Assembly (NCBI GenBank): GCA_027491255.1
Contig: JAIXWM010000076.1
Coordinates: 1-64,000 of the forward strand
Direction: 5' to 3'
DNA: 64,000 nt
From: Rubrivivax sp.
GTDB taxonomy: Bacteria > Pseudomonadota > Gammaproteobacteria > Burkholderiales > Burkholderiaceae_C
Position numbers and translations under genes: made by a program. Position 1 is the stretch's first letter. Every line of letters begins with the position of its first letter. The notes under the pieces were generated by a model. The model made no database searches. It was given only the letters and a program-made list of their open reading frames with translations, and was not told where the DNA came from. This document shows positions 18,704 to 26,853 of the stretch, one piece after another.

Positions 18704-18725
18704 GAGACTGAGCGCTCACAGTCTC
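18704..18725 (+). other. Hairpin between hsp20 and the Lon-family gene
   Basis: GAGACTG (18704-18710) and CAGTCTC (18719-18725) form a perfect 7-bp stem with an 8-nt loop, beginning right after the hsp20 stop codon and abutting a TTG triplet at 18726. No T-run follows. It may stabilise the hsp20 mRNA 3' end or reduce expression of the next gene. Confidence 0.45.
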
Positions 18726-18752
18726 TTGGCGGCCAACGGGGCACGACAGCGA

Positions 18753-21272
18753 GTGGCCGAACCCACGCCTGCCGCGCCCCATGGTCCCGGGCCGGGCCTC
18801 GAGCCCGCGCCCGGCCTCGCGCTGCCCGTGGCGGCACTGCGCACCGGCTGCGACCCGCAAACCTTCGCCTTCGAGACCACGGCCGAGCTCGCCGACGGCG
18901 AGCGCCCCTTCGGCCAGGACCGCGCCATCGACGCGCTGCAGCTGTCGCTGGAGGTTCCGGGCGCCGGCTACAACACCTTCGTGCTCGGCGAGCCCGGCAT
19001 CGACCGGCATGCCATCGTCGAGCGCCTGCTGCGCCAGCACGCCGAGCAGCAGCCGGCGCCGCCGGATTGGTGTTACGTCTACAACTTCGCCGAGGCCAAC
19101 CGTCCGCGCGTGCTGTGCCTGCCCCCGGGTCAGGGACAGCGGCTGCGACGGGCGATGCAGCACTTCGCCACCGAGTTGTCCAGGGCGGTGACCGCAGCAC
19201 TGGACAGCGACGAATACCGCTCGCGCCTGGACGCCATCCAGAAGGACGCCAAGGAGCGGGAGGAAGGTGGTCTGCAGACGCTCGGGGAGGAAGCCGCGGC
19301 GCAGGGCGTGGCCTTGCTGCGCACGCCACAGGGCTTTGCCTTCGCGCCGATGAAGGACGGCATCGCGGTGCCGGCCGAGCAGCTCGAGCAGCTCGGCCCG
19401 GACGAGCGCGAGCGCCTGGCCCGCGTCATCGAGGCGCTGCGGGAACGCCTGCAGCACCTGCTCCAGGCGCTTCCGCGGTGGCGACGCGAGATGCACCAAC
19501 GCATCCTCGAAGCCACGCGCGACGCCATGGGCCTGGCGGCCGGGCACCTGATCGAGGAGGTCAAGGCGCAGTTCGAGAGCCTGCCCTCGGTAGGCAGCTT
19601 CCTCGACGAAGTGCAGCACGACGTGGTGGAGGCCGGCGAGCAACTGCGCGAGCAGTCCGCGGGCGACGACGAAGAACCGGGCGGGCTCGCCGGCAGCCTG
19701 GCGCTGCATCGCTACCAGGTCAACCTGATGGTCGGCGAAGGCGCCGACGGCGGCGATGCGCGCCAGGGTCACGCCCCGGTGATCGCGTGCGATCACCCGA
19801 CCTACGCCAACCTCATGGGACGCATCGACCATGTGGCCCACATGGGCACGCTGCTGACGAACTTCACCCTCATTCGACCAGGAGCGCTGCACCGCGCGAA
19901 CGGCGGCTATCTGATGCTGGACGCCGTCAAGGTGCTGTCCGAACCGATGGCATGGGCCGGACTGAAACGGTCGCTGCAGTCTGCGCGCGTGCGCATCGAG
20001 TCGCTGCCGCAGGTCCTGGGCTGGGTCAACACGGTCGCCCTGGAGCCCGAGCCGGTGCCCTTGAAAGTGAAGATCGTCCTGTTCGGCGAGCGCTCGCACT
20101 ACTACCTGCTGCAGGCCCTGGACCCGGAGTTCGACGACCTGTTCAAGATCGCCGCCGACTTCGAGGACGAGGTTGCGCGCGAGCCCACCCGCGTGGACGA
20201 TCTGGCACGACTGCTCGCCTCGATGGCGCGCGCGCGTTCGCTGCGCCCGCTGGACCGCGGGGCCGTCGCGCGCATGGTGGACCACGCTGCGCGCATGACC
20301 GAGGACGCTGCACGCCTGTCGACCCACACGCGCACCCTCGGCGACCTGCTGCACGAGGCCGACGCGCAGGCCGCACGCGCGGGCCGCGCCATCGTCACCC
20401 GCGACGACGTGGCACAGGCCCAATCGCTGCGCATCCGGCGCGCCGACCGCCTGCGCGACGCGCTGCACGAAGAACTGCTGCGCGGCACCTTGCTCGTGTC
20501 CACCGAGGGCGAACACATCGGCCAGGTCAACGGTCTGGTCGTCACGCAGCTCGGCGACTTCCGCTTCGCCTACCCGATGCGCGTGACGGCGACGATCCGC
20601 CTGGGCGAAGGCGACTTCGTCGACATCGAGCGCGAGTCCACGCTCGGCGGACCCATCCACGCCAAGGGCGTCATGATCCTGGCCGCCTTCCTCGGCGCGC
20701 GCTACGCGCAGGAGCTGCCGCTGTCACTGACCGCCCACCTGGTCCTCGAGCAGAGTTACGGGCCGGTGGAGGGCGACAGCGCCTCGCTGGCCGAACTGTG
20801 CGCGCTGCTGTCGGCGCTGGCCTTCGTGCCGGTGCGGCAGCACCTGGCGGTCACGGGCTCGATCAACCAGTTCGGACTGTCGCAGGCCGTGGGCGGCGTG
20901 AACGAGAAGGTCGAGGGCTTCTTCGACCTGTGCCGCAAGCGCGGCCTGAGCGGCAGCCAGGGCGTGCTCATCCCGCGTGCCAACGTGCAGCACCTGATGT
21001 TGCGCGACGACGTGGTCGAGGCCGCGGCGCAAGGACGCTTCCACATCTACGCGGTGGACGACGTCGACCAGGCCATCGAGCTGCTCACGGGCGTGAGCGC
21101 CGGCCTGCCCAACGCCAAGGGCGAGGTGCCCGAGGGCACGATCAACCACCTCGTGGCCTCGCGCCTGGCCGAGCTCTCGCTGCTGCGCCAGGCCTGGGGC
21201 GCGGGCCAGGCCCGAGCTGCCGACAAGCCCCGCCGGCACCGGCCGCGCGTGCGGCACAAGGGCCGGCACTGA
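18753..21272 (+). CDS. Lon-family (S16) ATP-dependent protease, LonB/LonC-like
   Basis: 839 residues from GTG at 18753. A TTG at 18726 would add nine residues, but a hairpin abuts it. The N-terminus matches the YcbZ-like Lon-related family (LPVAALRTGCDP, TTAELADGERPFGQDRAID). The ATPase region is unusual: the nucleotide loop reads VLGEPGIDRHAIV, with Arg instead of the Walker A lysine. The sensor region GGYLMLDAVKVLSEP is present. The C-terminal protease domain has the Ser-Lys dyad, Ser676 in VEGDSAS and Lys719 in GGVNEKVEGFF. It probably degrades misfolded proteins beside Hsp20; whether it hydrolyses ATP is doubtful. Confidence 0.88.
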   Translation: MAEPTPAAPHGPGPGLEPAPGLALPVAALRTGCDPQTFAFETTAELADGERPFGQDRAIDALQLSLEVPGAGYNTFVLGEPGIDRHAIVERLLRQHAEQQPAPPDWCYVYNFAEANRPRVLCLPPGQGQRLRRAMQHFATELSRAVTAALDSDEYRSRLDAIQKDAKEREEGGLQTLGEEAAAQGVALLRTPQGFAFAPMKDGIAVPAEQLEQLGPDERERLARVIEALRERLQHLLQALPRWRREMHQRILEATRDAMGLAAGHLIEEVKAQFESLPSVGSFLDEVQHDVVEAGEQLREQSAGDDEEPGGLAGSLALHRYQVNLMVGEGADGGDARQGHAPVIACDHPTYANLMGRIDHVAHMGTLLTNFTLIRPGALHRANGGYLMLDAVKVLSEPMAWAGLKRSLQSARVRIESLPQVLGWVNTVALEPEPVPLKVKIVLFGERSHYYLLQALDPEFDDLFKIAADFEDEVAREPTRVDDLARLLASMARARSLRPLDRGAVARMVDHAARMTEDAARLSTHTRTLGDLLHEADAQAARAGRAIVTRDDVAQAQSLRIRRADRLRDALHEELLRGTLLVSTEGEHIGQVNGLVVTQLGDFRFAYPMRVTATIRLGEGDFVDIERESTLGGPIHAKGVMILAAFLGARYAQELPLSLTAHLVLEQSYGPVEGDSASLAELCALLSALAFVPVRQHLAVTGSINQFGLSQAVGGVNEKVEGFFDLCRKRGLSGSQGVLIPRANVQHLMLRDDVVEAAAQGRFHIYAVDDVDQAIELLTGVSAGLPNAKGEVPEGTINHLVASRLAELSLLRQAWGAGQARAADKPRRHRPRVRHKGRH

Positions 21273-21315
21273 GCACGCTCAGCCGCCAGCGCGCGGCGGC
21301 GTGGATCATCGACGC

Positions 21316-21825
21316 ATGACGTTCAACCGCCTGAAGCCTCGCCAGACGCCTGCCGGACCGTGGCGGCCGGCGACATCCGCGCACCTGACCGCGGCGTTGA
21401 TGGCCACCCTCGCTCTGGGCGCCTGCCAGACCCCGCCGTCGCAGCAGCAGACCGGCACCGTCGTCGGCGGCGTGCTCGGCGGTGTGCTCGGCTCGCAGAT
21501 GGGCAAGGGCAGCGGGCGGACCGCGGCCACCGTGATCGGCACCCTCGTCGGCGCGGCAGTGGGCGGGGCCGTGGGGCGCTCCATGGACGAGACCGACCGC
21601 CTGAAGACCGCGCAGGCCCTGGAGACGGCGCGCACGGGGCAGTCCCGCACCTGGACCAACCCGGACACCCGGGCCACCTACACCGTCACCCCGACGCGCA
21701 CGCGCGAGACCACGACCGGCCCCTGCCGCGAATACACCGTGGACGCGCGCATCGGCGGCCAGGACGAGAAGGTCTACGGCCAGGCCTGCCGCCAGAACGA
21801 CGGCAGCTGGCGCGCCGTGCCATGA
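21316..21825 (+). CDS. Glycine-zipper outer-membrane lipoprotein (17 kDa surface antigen/SlyB-like)
   Basis: A 169-residue protein. The lipobox LALGAC near residue 36 marks lipidation at Cys. A glycine-zipper stretch follows (VVGGVLGGVLGSQMGKG and GTLVGAAVGGAVGRSMD), then a small C-terminal domain (CREYTVDARIGGQDEKVYG) as in the Rickettsia 17 kDa antigen family. A GTG at 21301 would add five residues; neither start has a clear ribosome binding site. Likely an envelope-integrity lipoprotein. Confidence 0.78.
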   Translation: MTFNRLKPRQTPAGPWRPATSAHLTAALMATLALGACQTPPSQQQTGTVVGGVLGGVLGSQMGKGSGRTAATVIGTLVGAAVGGAVGRSMDETDRLKTAQALETARTGQSRTWTNPDTRATYTVTPTRTRETTTGPCREYTVDARIGGQDEKVYGQACRQNDGSWRAVP

Positions 21826-21906
21826 AACCCGCGGACCAGCGCCGCTGACCGCTGCGAACCCCGCCCCCCCCTGCCCCGCTCTGACACCCCAGCCAAGGAA
21901 GCCACG

Positions 21907-22431
21907 ATGAACCTCGGATCGATCTGCACCCGCCGCGTGATCACCATCGACACCCAGCAGACCCTGCAGCAGGCCGCACAGCTGATGCGAGACCAGCACG
22001 TGGGCGCCCTCGTCGTCACGCAGGACACGCCCGAAGGCCGGCGCATCGTCGGCATCGTCACCGACCGCGACCTCGCGATCGAAGTGCTGGCCAACGGCGC
22101 GCTCGCCTCGCGCCAGAACGTCGGCCAGTTCGTCGACGGCACCCTTGTCAGCGCCCCGGCCCAGTCCGGCTTGTCGCAGGGAATCGACCTGATGCGCGCC
22201 GCCGGCGTGCGGCGCCTGCTCGTGCGCGACGATCTGGGCCATCTGGCCGGCATCGTCAGCTTCGACGACCTGCTCGACGCCTGCGCGCAGCAGCTCACCG
22301 GCCTGGCCGACGTGGTGCGCAAGGGCATCCAGCGCGAGGCCGCCGAGCGCGCCGAGGCCGCAGCGCCGCAGGCGCTGACGCTGCAGTTGCCCGCCATCGG
22401 CACGGCAGCGTGGCAGATGGCGGTGGCCTGA
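21907..22431 (+). CDS. CBS-domain pair protein
   Basis: A 174-residue cytoplasmic protein with a strong ribosome binding site (AAGGAAG). Two CBS motifs are visible: residues about 5-60, ending VGIVTDRDLAIEV, and 75-130, ending LAGIVSFDDLLDACAQQL. Such pairs bind adenosine nucleotides or S-adenosylmethionine and regulate a partner. A short tail follows. In Burkholderiales these stand-alone pairs often accompany stress genes, as here. Confidence 0.85.
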   Translation: MNLGSICTRRVITIDTQQTLQQAAQLMRDQHVGALVVTQDTPEGRRIVGIVTDRDLAIEVLANGALASRQNVGQFVDGTLVSAPAQSGLSQGIDLMRAAGVRRLLVRDDLGHLAGIVSFDDLLDACAQQLTGLADVVRKGIQREAAERAEAAAPQALTLQLPAIGTAAWQMAVA

Positions 22432-22526
22432 ACAGCGGAGTCGGCTGACCGGCGCCTTGCGGCCCGCCCGGGGCCGAGGACACCCGGCCGGGCGCGTGCT
22501 CTTCAGCCTCGCCGGCCGGCGCGGGT

Positions 22527-25229
22527 TCAGGAGAACGCGAGCACCGCGCCGTCGATGACGTTGTCCAGCGAACGGTAGGGCATCACCCGCACCGAGATCG
22601 TCCGGCCGTCGCGCCGGCTGAAGGCGTGGCGGGACACCACCAGCGTGCGCAGCATGTCCTGCGTCCGCTGCGCCACATCGGGCAGGCCGATCGCCTCGCC
22701 CAGCGCAGCCAGCGGGAGCCCGAGACTGGCATCGCTCAGGCCGAACTGCTGGCGCGCCGCCTCGCTGTATCGGCGCAGGCGCAGTTCACGGTCGACCAGC
22801 ATCGTCGGTGCGTCCATGCCCAGCAGCAGGTTGTGCACATCGGCCTGGGCCACGGCCAGGTCGGCGAGCTTGGTCTTCAGTTCGGCATTGACCTCCTGCA
22901 GCTCGTCGTTCATCGCCTGCATCTCGTCCTTGGAGCTGGTCAGCTCTTCGTTGGTGGATTGCAATTCTTCGTTCGTCGACTGCAACTCCTCGTTGGCCGC
23001 CTGAAGCTCCTCCTGGGAGGCACGCATCTCCTCGCGCAGGCTCTGGGTCTCCTCACGCACGCGCACCAGCTCGGCCTCGACCGCTGCGCCAGCGGCCGCA
23101 CCGGCACGGCGCCGGCGCGCGCGCCCCGGCACGTCACGGAAGACGATCAGCCACAGGCCCTGGAGCTGCTCGGGCTCGTCCAGCGGCTCGATGCGGATCC
23201 CCACCGCCGGCGGCCCTGACGCCGACTCCAGCGGGAGGTCGTCGACCTCCACCACGGCGTGCGCCGTCCGGGCGCGCTCGAGCGCGTCGGACAGCGCAGG
23301 GCGCAACCCGACACGGGCCATCACATGCACATTCCAGTTGGCCTGGCCGGCGGCTGGCTCGAGGTAACGCCCGGTGCGCCCGCTGATGTAGACGATGTCG
23401 CCGCTGCCGTTGACGAGCACCAGCGACGGCGCCAGGCGCTGCATCAGCCAGCGATCGGCCACCGCTTGCAGGTTCGACAGCGGTCGCGCGGGCGCGTCGT
23501 CAGACATCGGGGTCTCCTTGGCGGTCTCGGCCATCGCGGCCGGCGCCCGCCAGCTGAAGCCGGGCATGGGCAGCTCCTTCGTGGCCTGGCCGCGGCGGTA
23601 GGCGCGCAGCCGCGTGTCCATCGGCTCGAACAGTTCCTCGTAGCGGCCTATGGTCTCGGAGCTGCCCAACATCAGCAGGCCGCCCGGTCGCAGACTGTAG
23701 TGGAACAAGGGCAGCAAACGGCGCTGCAGCGGCGCGGTCAGGTAGATCAGCAGGTTGCGGCAGCTCAGCAGGTCCAGCCGGGTGAACGGCGGGTCGCAGT
23801 TCAGGTCGTGCGTGGCGAAGACCACCATCTCCCGGATTTCGGGGTGGATCTTCAGCCCCGACCCATGGGGCACGAAGAAGCGCTCCTGACGCGCAGGCGA
23901 CACGTCGTCGCGCGCCCCTGCAGCGTAGACGCCCCGCCGCGCGCGCTCGATCGCCGCCGCGCTCAGGTCGGTGGCGAACACCTGCAGCGTGCAACGACGG
24001 CGCTCGGGGAGCTTGTCCAGCACCTCGCGGAAGGTCATGGCCAGCGAGTAGGCCTCCTCACCGGTGGAGCAGCCGGCCACCCAGGCCCGCAGGCGCCAGC
24101 CGTCGTCGCGCTCGCGCAGCAGGCGCGGCAGTCCCTCGTCGCGCAACCATTGCCACAGCCCGGGGTCGCGAAAGAAACTGGTCACACCGATCAGCAGTTC
24201 CTGCGCCAGCAATTGCGGCTCGGCATCGTTGAGCTCGAGCATGCGCGCGTATTCCGGCATCGAGCCGATGTGGTGCACGTCCATGCGGCGACGGATGCGT
24301 CGCAGCAACGTGCTCGGCTTGTAGAGCGTGAAGTCATGCTGGCCGCGCTCGCGCAGGCAGTGCAGGATGGCCCTCAGCTGCAGCCGCTGCGCCGGCCCCC
24401 CCGTGCCGTCGTCATCATCCCCCACGCCGCCCGCGCCGCCTGCGCCACCACCATCGCTGCCGCCCTCGGCAGGGCCAGCCGTCGCGGCCGTTGCGACTTG
24501 CGTCTGACCCGGAACGTGGCACACCGGGCCAGCCGCATCCGCCGAGGCCAGCGGGCCGCCGAGCGCGCGCTCGGCCAGTGCCTGCAACAGGCGGGCGGGC
24601 AGCTCTGCGGCGGGCGCGACGATGTCCACGGCGCCGAGCGCGATCGCGTTGCGCGGCATCGCGTCGAACTGCGCCGTCTGCGGCGATTGCGCCAGCGTCA
24701 GGCCGCCGGCGGCCCGGATCGCGTGCAGGCCCGCGCAGCCGTCCGACCCCACGCCCGACAGCAGCACGCCCACCGCGCGTGCGCCCCGGTCCCGGGCCAG
24801 GGACTCGAACAGCAGGTCCAGCGTCTGGTGCCGCCCGCGGCTCCCGGCCAGGGGCTGGATCCGGCAACGCCCCGCAAGCACCGACAGCGCCGCGTCGGCC
24901 GGGATGGTGACGAGCCGCCCGGGCTGCAGCCACAGTCCTTCCGTGGCCTCACGCACGGGCATCGGTGTCAGGCGCTGCAGCACCGGTACGAGTTGTGTCT
25001 GCAGCACCGGGTCCAGGTGCTGCGCGTAGATCCACGCCACATCGGCACCGGGCGGAATTCGCGGCAGCAACTGCTCCATGGCCGCGAGACCCCCGGCGGA
25101 AGCGCCGATGACGACGACCGCCGGAACCGGCGCCGGTGAGGGCGCCAGCCCGGATGGCTCCGCCGCGTCCACCGTCGATGGCGCAGCGCTGCGGCCTGCT
25201 TGCGAAGCGGGAGGCGTCGACATGGTCAT
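22527..25229 (-). CDS. CheB-CheR-PAS fusion signalling protein
   Basis: About 900 residues. Residues ~35-220 are a CheB methylesterase domain with Ser in GASAGGLAAM, His in YAQHLDP and Asp in GVGSDGCAGL. A Gly/Asp-rich linker follows, then CheR (LLIGVTSFFRDP, AGCSTGEEAYSLAM, DLLSCRNLLIYL). A PAS-like segment, a long coiled coil of EEL/NEEL heptads near 775-825 and a last PAS-like domain complete it. There is no receiver domain before CheB and no histidine kinase domain after the PAS part, so it is the truncated CheB/CheR class. It probably modifies a chemoreceptor-like target or scaffolds the divergent kinase. ATG ACC ATG gives two possible starts. Confidence 0.88.
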   Translation of the reverse strand: MTMSTPPASQAGRSAAPSTVDAAEPSGLAPSPAPVPAVVVIGASAGGLAAMEQLLPRIPPGADVAWIYAQHLDPVLQTQLVPVLQRLTPMPVREATEGLWLQPGRLVTIPADAALSVLAGRCRIQPLAGSRGRHQTLDLLFESLARDRGARAVGVLLSGVGSDGCAGLHAIRAAGGLTLAQSPQTAQFDAMPRNAIALGAVDIVAPAAELPARLLQALAERALGGPLASADAAGPVCHVPGQTQVATAATAGPAEGGSDGGGAGGAGGVGDDDDGTGGPAQRLQLRAILHCLRERGQHDFTLYKPSTLLRRIRRRMDVHHIGSMPEYARMLELNDAEPQLLAQELLIGVTSFFRDPGLWQWLRDEGLPRLLRERDDGWRLRAWVAGCSTGEEAYSLAMTFREVLDKLPERRRCTLQVFATDLSAAAIERARRGVYAAGARDDVSPARQERFFVPHGSGLKIHPEIREMVVFATHDLNCDPPFTRLDLLSCRNLLIYLTAPLQRRLLPLFHYSLRPGGLLMLGSSETIGRYEELFEPMDTRLRAYRRGQATKELPMPGFSWRAPAAMAETAKETPMSDDAPARPLSNLQAVADRWLMQRLAPSLVLVNGSGDIVYISGRTGRYLEPAAGQANWNVHVMARVGLRPALSDALERARTAHAVVEVDDLPLESASGPPAVGIRIEPLDEPEQLQGLWLIVFRDVPGRARRRRAGAAAGAAVEAELVRVREETQSLREEMRASQEELQAANEELQSTNEELQSTNEELTSSKDEMQAMNDELQEVNAELKTKLADLAVAQADVHNLLLGMDAPTMLVDRELRLRRYSEAARQQFGLSDASLGLPLAALGEAIGLPDVAQRTQDMLRTLVVSRHAFSRRDGRTISVRVMPYRSLDNVIDGAVLAFS

Positions 25230-25305
25230 CGGTTGGCGAAGAAAGGTCCTATCATCGCAGCCGCTCCTAAAAATACTTAGACGCCAAACCTCGCCTTTTC
25301 CGCGC

Positions 25306-26091
25306 ATGCCCGACGCCGCCACGCCCTTGGCTGCTGCGCCCTCCCCACCCGCCCCAGGGGTTGCAAGCGCCACGACCAGCACCGCGAATGCAAGTGCCGG
25401 ACCTGCAAATCTGCGCGCGCTCGTCGCCCGTCTGGTCGACGCGCGCGAGGAAGACCGACTGCGCGTGGCGCGCAAGCTGCACGATGACGTCGGACAGATG
25501 CTGACCGCGCTGCGCCTGGAACTGGGCGCGCTGGCGCTGTCGGCAAGCAGTCCGTCGCAGCGCGAGCGTATCGCAGCGATGACCGAACTGGTGGGCACCT
25601 CGATGGGGTCACTGCGCCAGATCTCCGAGGACCTGCGGCCACTCGTGCTGGACGACCTGGGCCTGCATGCTGCGCTGGACGGGCTGGTGGATCAGGCAAG
25701 CCGGCGGCTGGGGATCGAGGTCACGCTGCGTCGCGACGCCGAAGAGCCGGCCGTAGATCCGCGGGTGGCCACGGCCTTGTACCGGGCGGTGCAGGAGGCG
25801 CTGGCCAATGTGGAACGGCACGCCCGCGCCACGGACGTGGCCATCACCATGCGCGCCCACGACGACTGCCTGGACCTGACGGTGGAGGACAACGGCCTGG
25901 GCCTGCCGGCAGGCGCGCTCGACCGGACCGAGACCTGGGGTCTGCGCACGCTGGACGAGCGCATGCGCACGCTCGGCGGCACGCTGACACTCGACAACGT
26001 GCGCGGCGGCGGGGCGAGGCTGCGCCTGGTCGTGCCGCGGCAGCCCGGGCCGGCCGTCACGGTGGGTACGCGGCCACGCTCCACGCCGTGA
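25306..26091 (+). CDS. Soluble NarX/DegS-type sensor histidine kinase
   Basis: A 261-residue kinase without membrane segments or a recognisable sensor domain. A Pro/Ala/Thr-rich N-terminus of about 35 residues precedes HisKA_3 with His59 in KLHDDVGQML. The ATPase domain has AVQEALANVERHA (N box) and VEDNGLGLP. It probably phosphorylates the response regulator whose GTG start overlaps its stop codon (GTGA). Its stimulus may come through the divergently encoded CheB-CheR-PAS protein. An upstream frame to 25078 overlaps the divergent gene and is unlikely to be used. Confidence 0.88.
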   Translation: MPDAATPLAAAPSPPAPGVASATTSTANASAGPANLRALVARLVDAREEDRLRVARKLHDDVGQMLTALRLELGALALSASSPSQRERIAAMTELVGTSMGSLRQISEDLRPLVLDDLGLHAALDGLVDQASRRLGIEVTLRRDAEEPAVDPRVATALYRAVQEALANVERHARATDVAITMRAHDDCLDLTVEDNGLGLPAGALDRTETWGLRTLDERMRTLGGTLTLDNVRGGGARLRLVVPRQPGPAVTVGTRPRSTP

Positions 26092-26768
26092 GCACGCCCG
26101 TTGCCGCCGCGCCTGCCGCGCAGGCGCATCTGCCGGGGGGCCTGCGGGTCCTTCTCGCCGACGAACACCCCGGCGTGCGCGCGGGTCTGGCGGCCCTGCT
26201 GGGCAGCGCCGGGCTCGTCACGCCCTGCGCCGAGGTCGACGACGGAAACGACGCATGGACCCTGCTGCAATCCGCTGCGGTCGATCTGGCGCTGGTCGAT
26301 GTGGCGCTGCGCGGAATGAACGGGTTCGAACTGCTGCGGCGCTTGCGCGCCCTCGGCTCGAACACACCGGTGCTGATGCTGAGCATGCATACCGAGACCG
26401 GCTACGCGCTGCAGGCCTTCGAGGCCGGCGCCAACGGCTACATCGGCAAGGATGCGCCGGCGCAGGCCCTGGTCGCCGCCGCGGGGAACGTGGCTGCAGG
26501 GGGCAGCCATGTACCCGCGCCCCTGGCTGACCGCGTGCACCTGCTGCCGCACGGACGCGTCCGCGTCGAGCCGCACGCCCGCCTGAGCGCGCGTGAACTG
26601 CGGCTGCTGCGGCTGCTGTCAGCGGGCGTGACGGAAGCCGACGCCGCGCAGCGATTGCGCCTCACCCCGGGCGAGGCCGCACGCAGCCGCGATCGCGTCG
26701 CGCAGAAACTGCGGCTGGCCGACGCCGCGGACTGGCAGCGCTACGGCAAGACACACGGCCTGTGTTGA
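26088..26768 (+). CDS. Response regulator, NarL-like with an atypical output domain
   Basis: A 226-residue protein; GTG start overlaps the kinase stop by four bases. The receiver (residues ~18-135) has the acidic pair as ADEH, phospho-acceptor Asp71 in LALVDVALRG and Lys in YIGKDAP. The C-terminal part begins as a LuxR helix-turn-helix (LSARELRLLRLLSAGVTEAD). The recognition region, usually TVKxH, reads EAARSRDRV, so DNA recognition may be altered. Cognate partner of the adjacent kinase. Confidence 0.85.
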   Translation: MSTPVAAAPAAQAHLPGGLRVLLADEHPGVRAGLAALLGSAGLVTPCAEVDDGNDAWTLLQSAAVDLALVDVALRGMNGFELLRRLRALGSNTPVLMLSMHTETGYALQAFEAGANGYIGKDAPAQALVAAAGNVAAGGSHVPAPLADRVHLLPHGRVRVEPHARLSARELRLLRLLSAGVTEADAAQRLRLTPGEAARSRDRVAQKLRLADAADWQRYGKTHGLC

Positions 26769-26802
26769 ACGCCGGCGCCTGTCGGCCTGGCTCCCCGGTT
26801 CA

Positions 26803-26820
26803 GGCGTGCCCGAGCACGCC
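26803..26820. terminator. Hairpin between convergent genes
   Basis: GGCGTGC (26803-26809) and GCACGCC (26814-26820) form a perfect 7-bp stem with a 4-nt loop in the gap between the response regulator and the convergent sulfatase. No T-run follows on either side, so a two-way terminator is only likely. Confidence 0.35.
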
Positions 26821-26853
26821 GGCGTCGGCCGCGCCCGGCAGCCGGATCCAGGC

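Noticed and set aside
22940..23030. Short tandem repeat resembling a direct-repeat array
   Set aside because: It encodes the NEELQST-type heptads of the CheB-CheR-PAS coiled coil, not a CRISPR or DNA repeat element.
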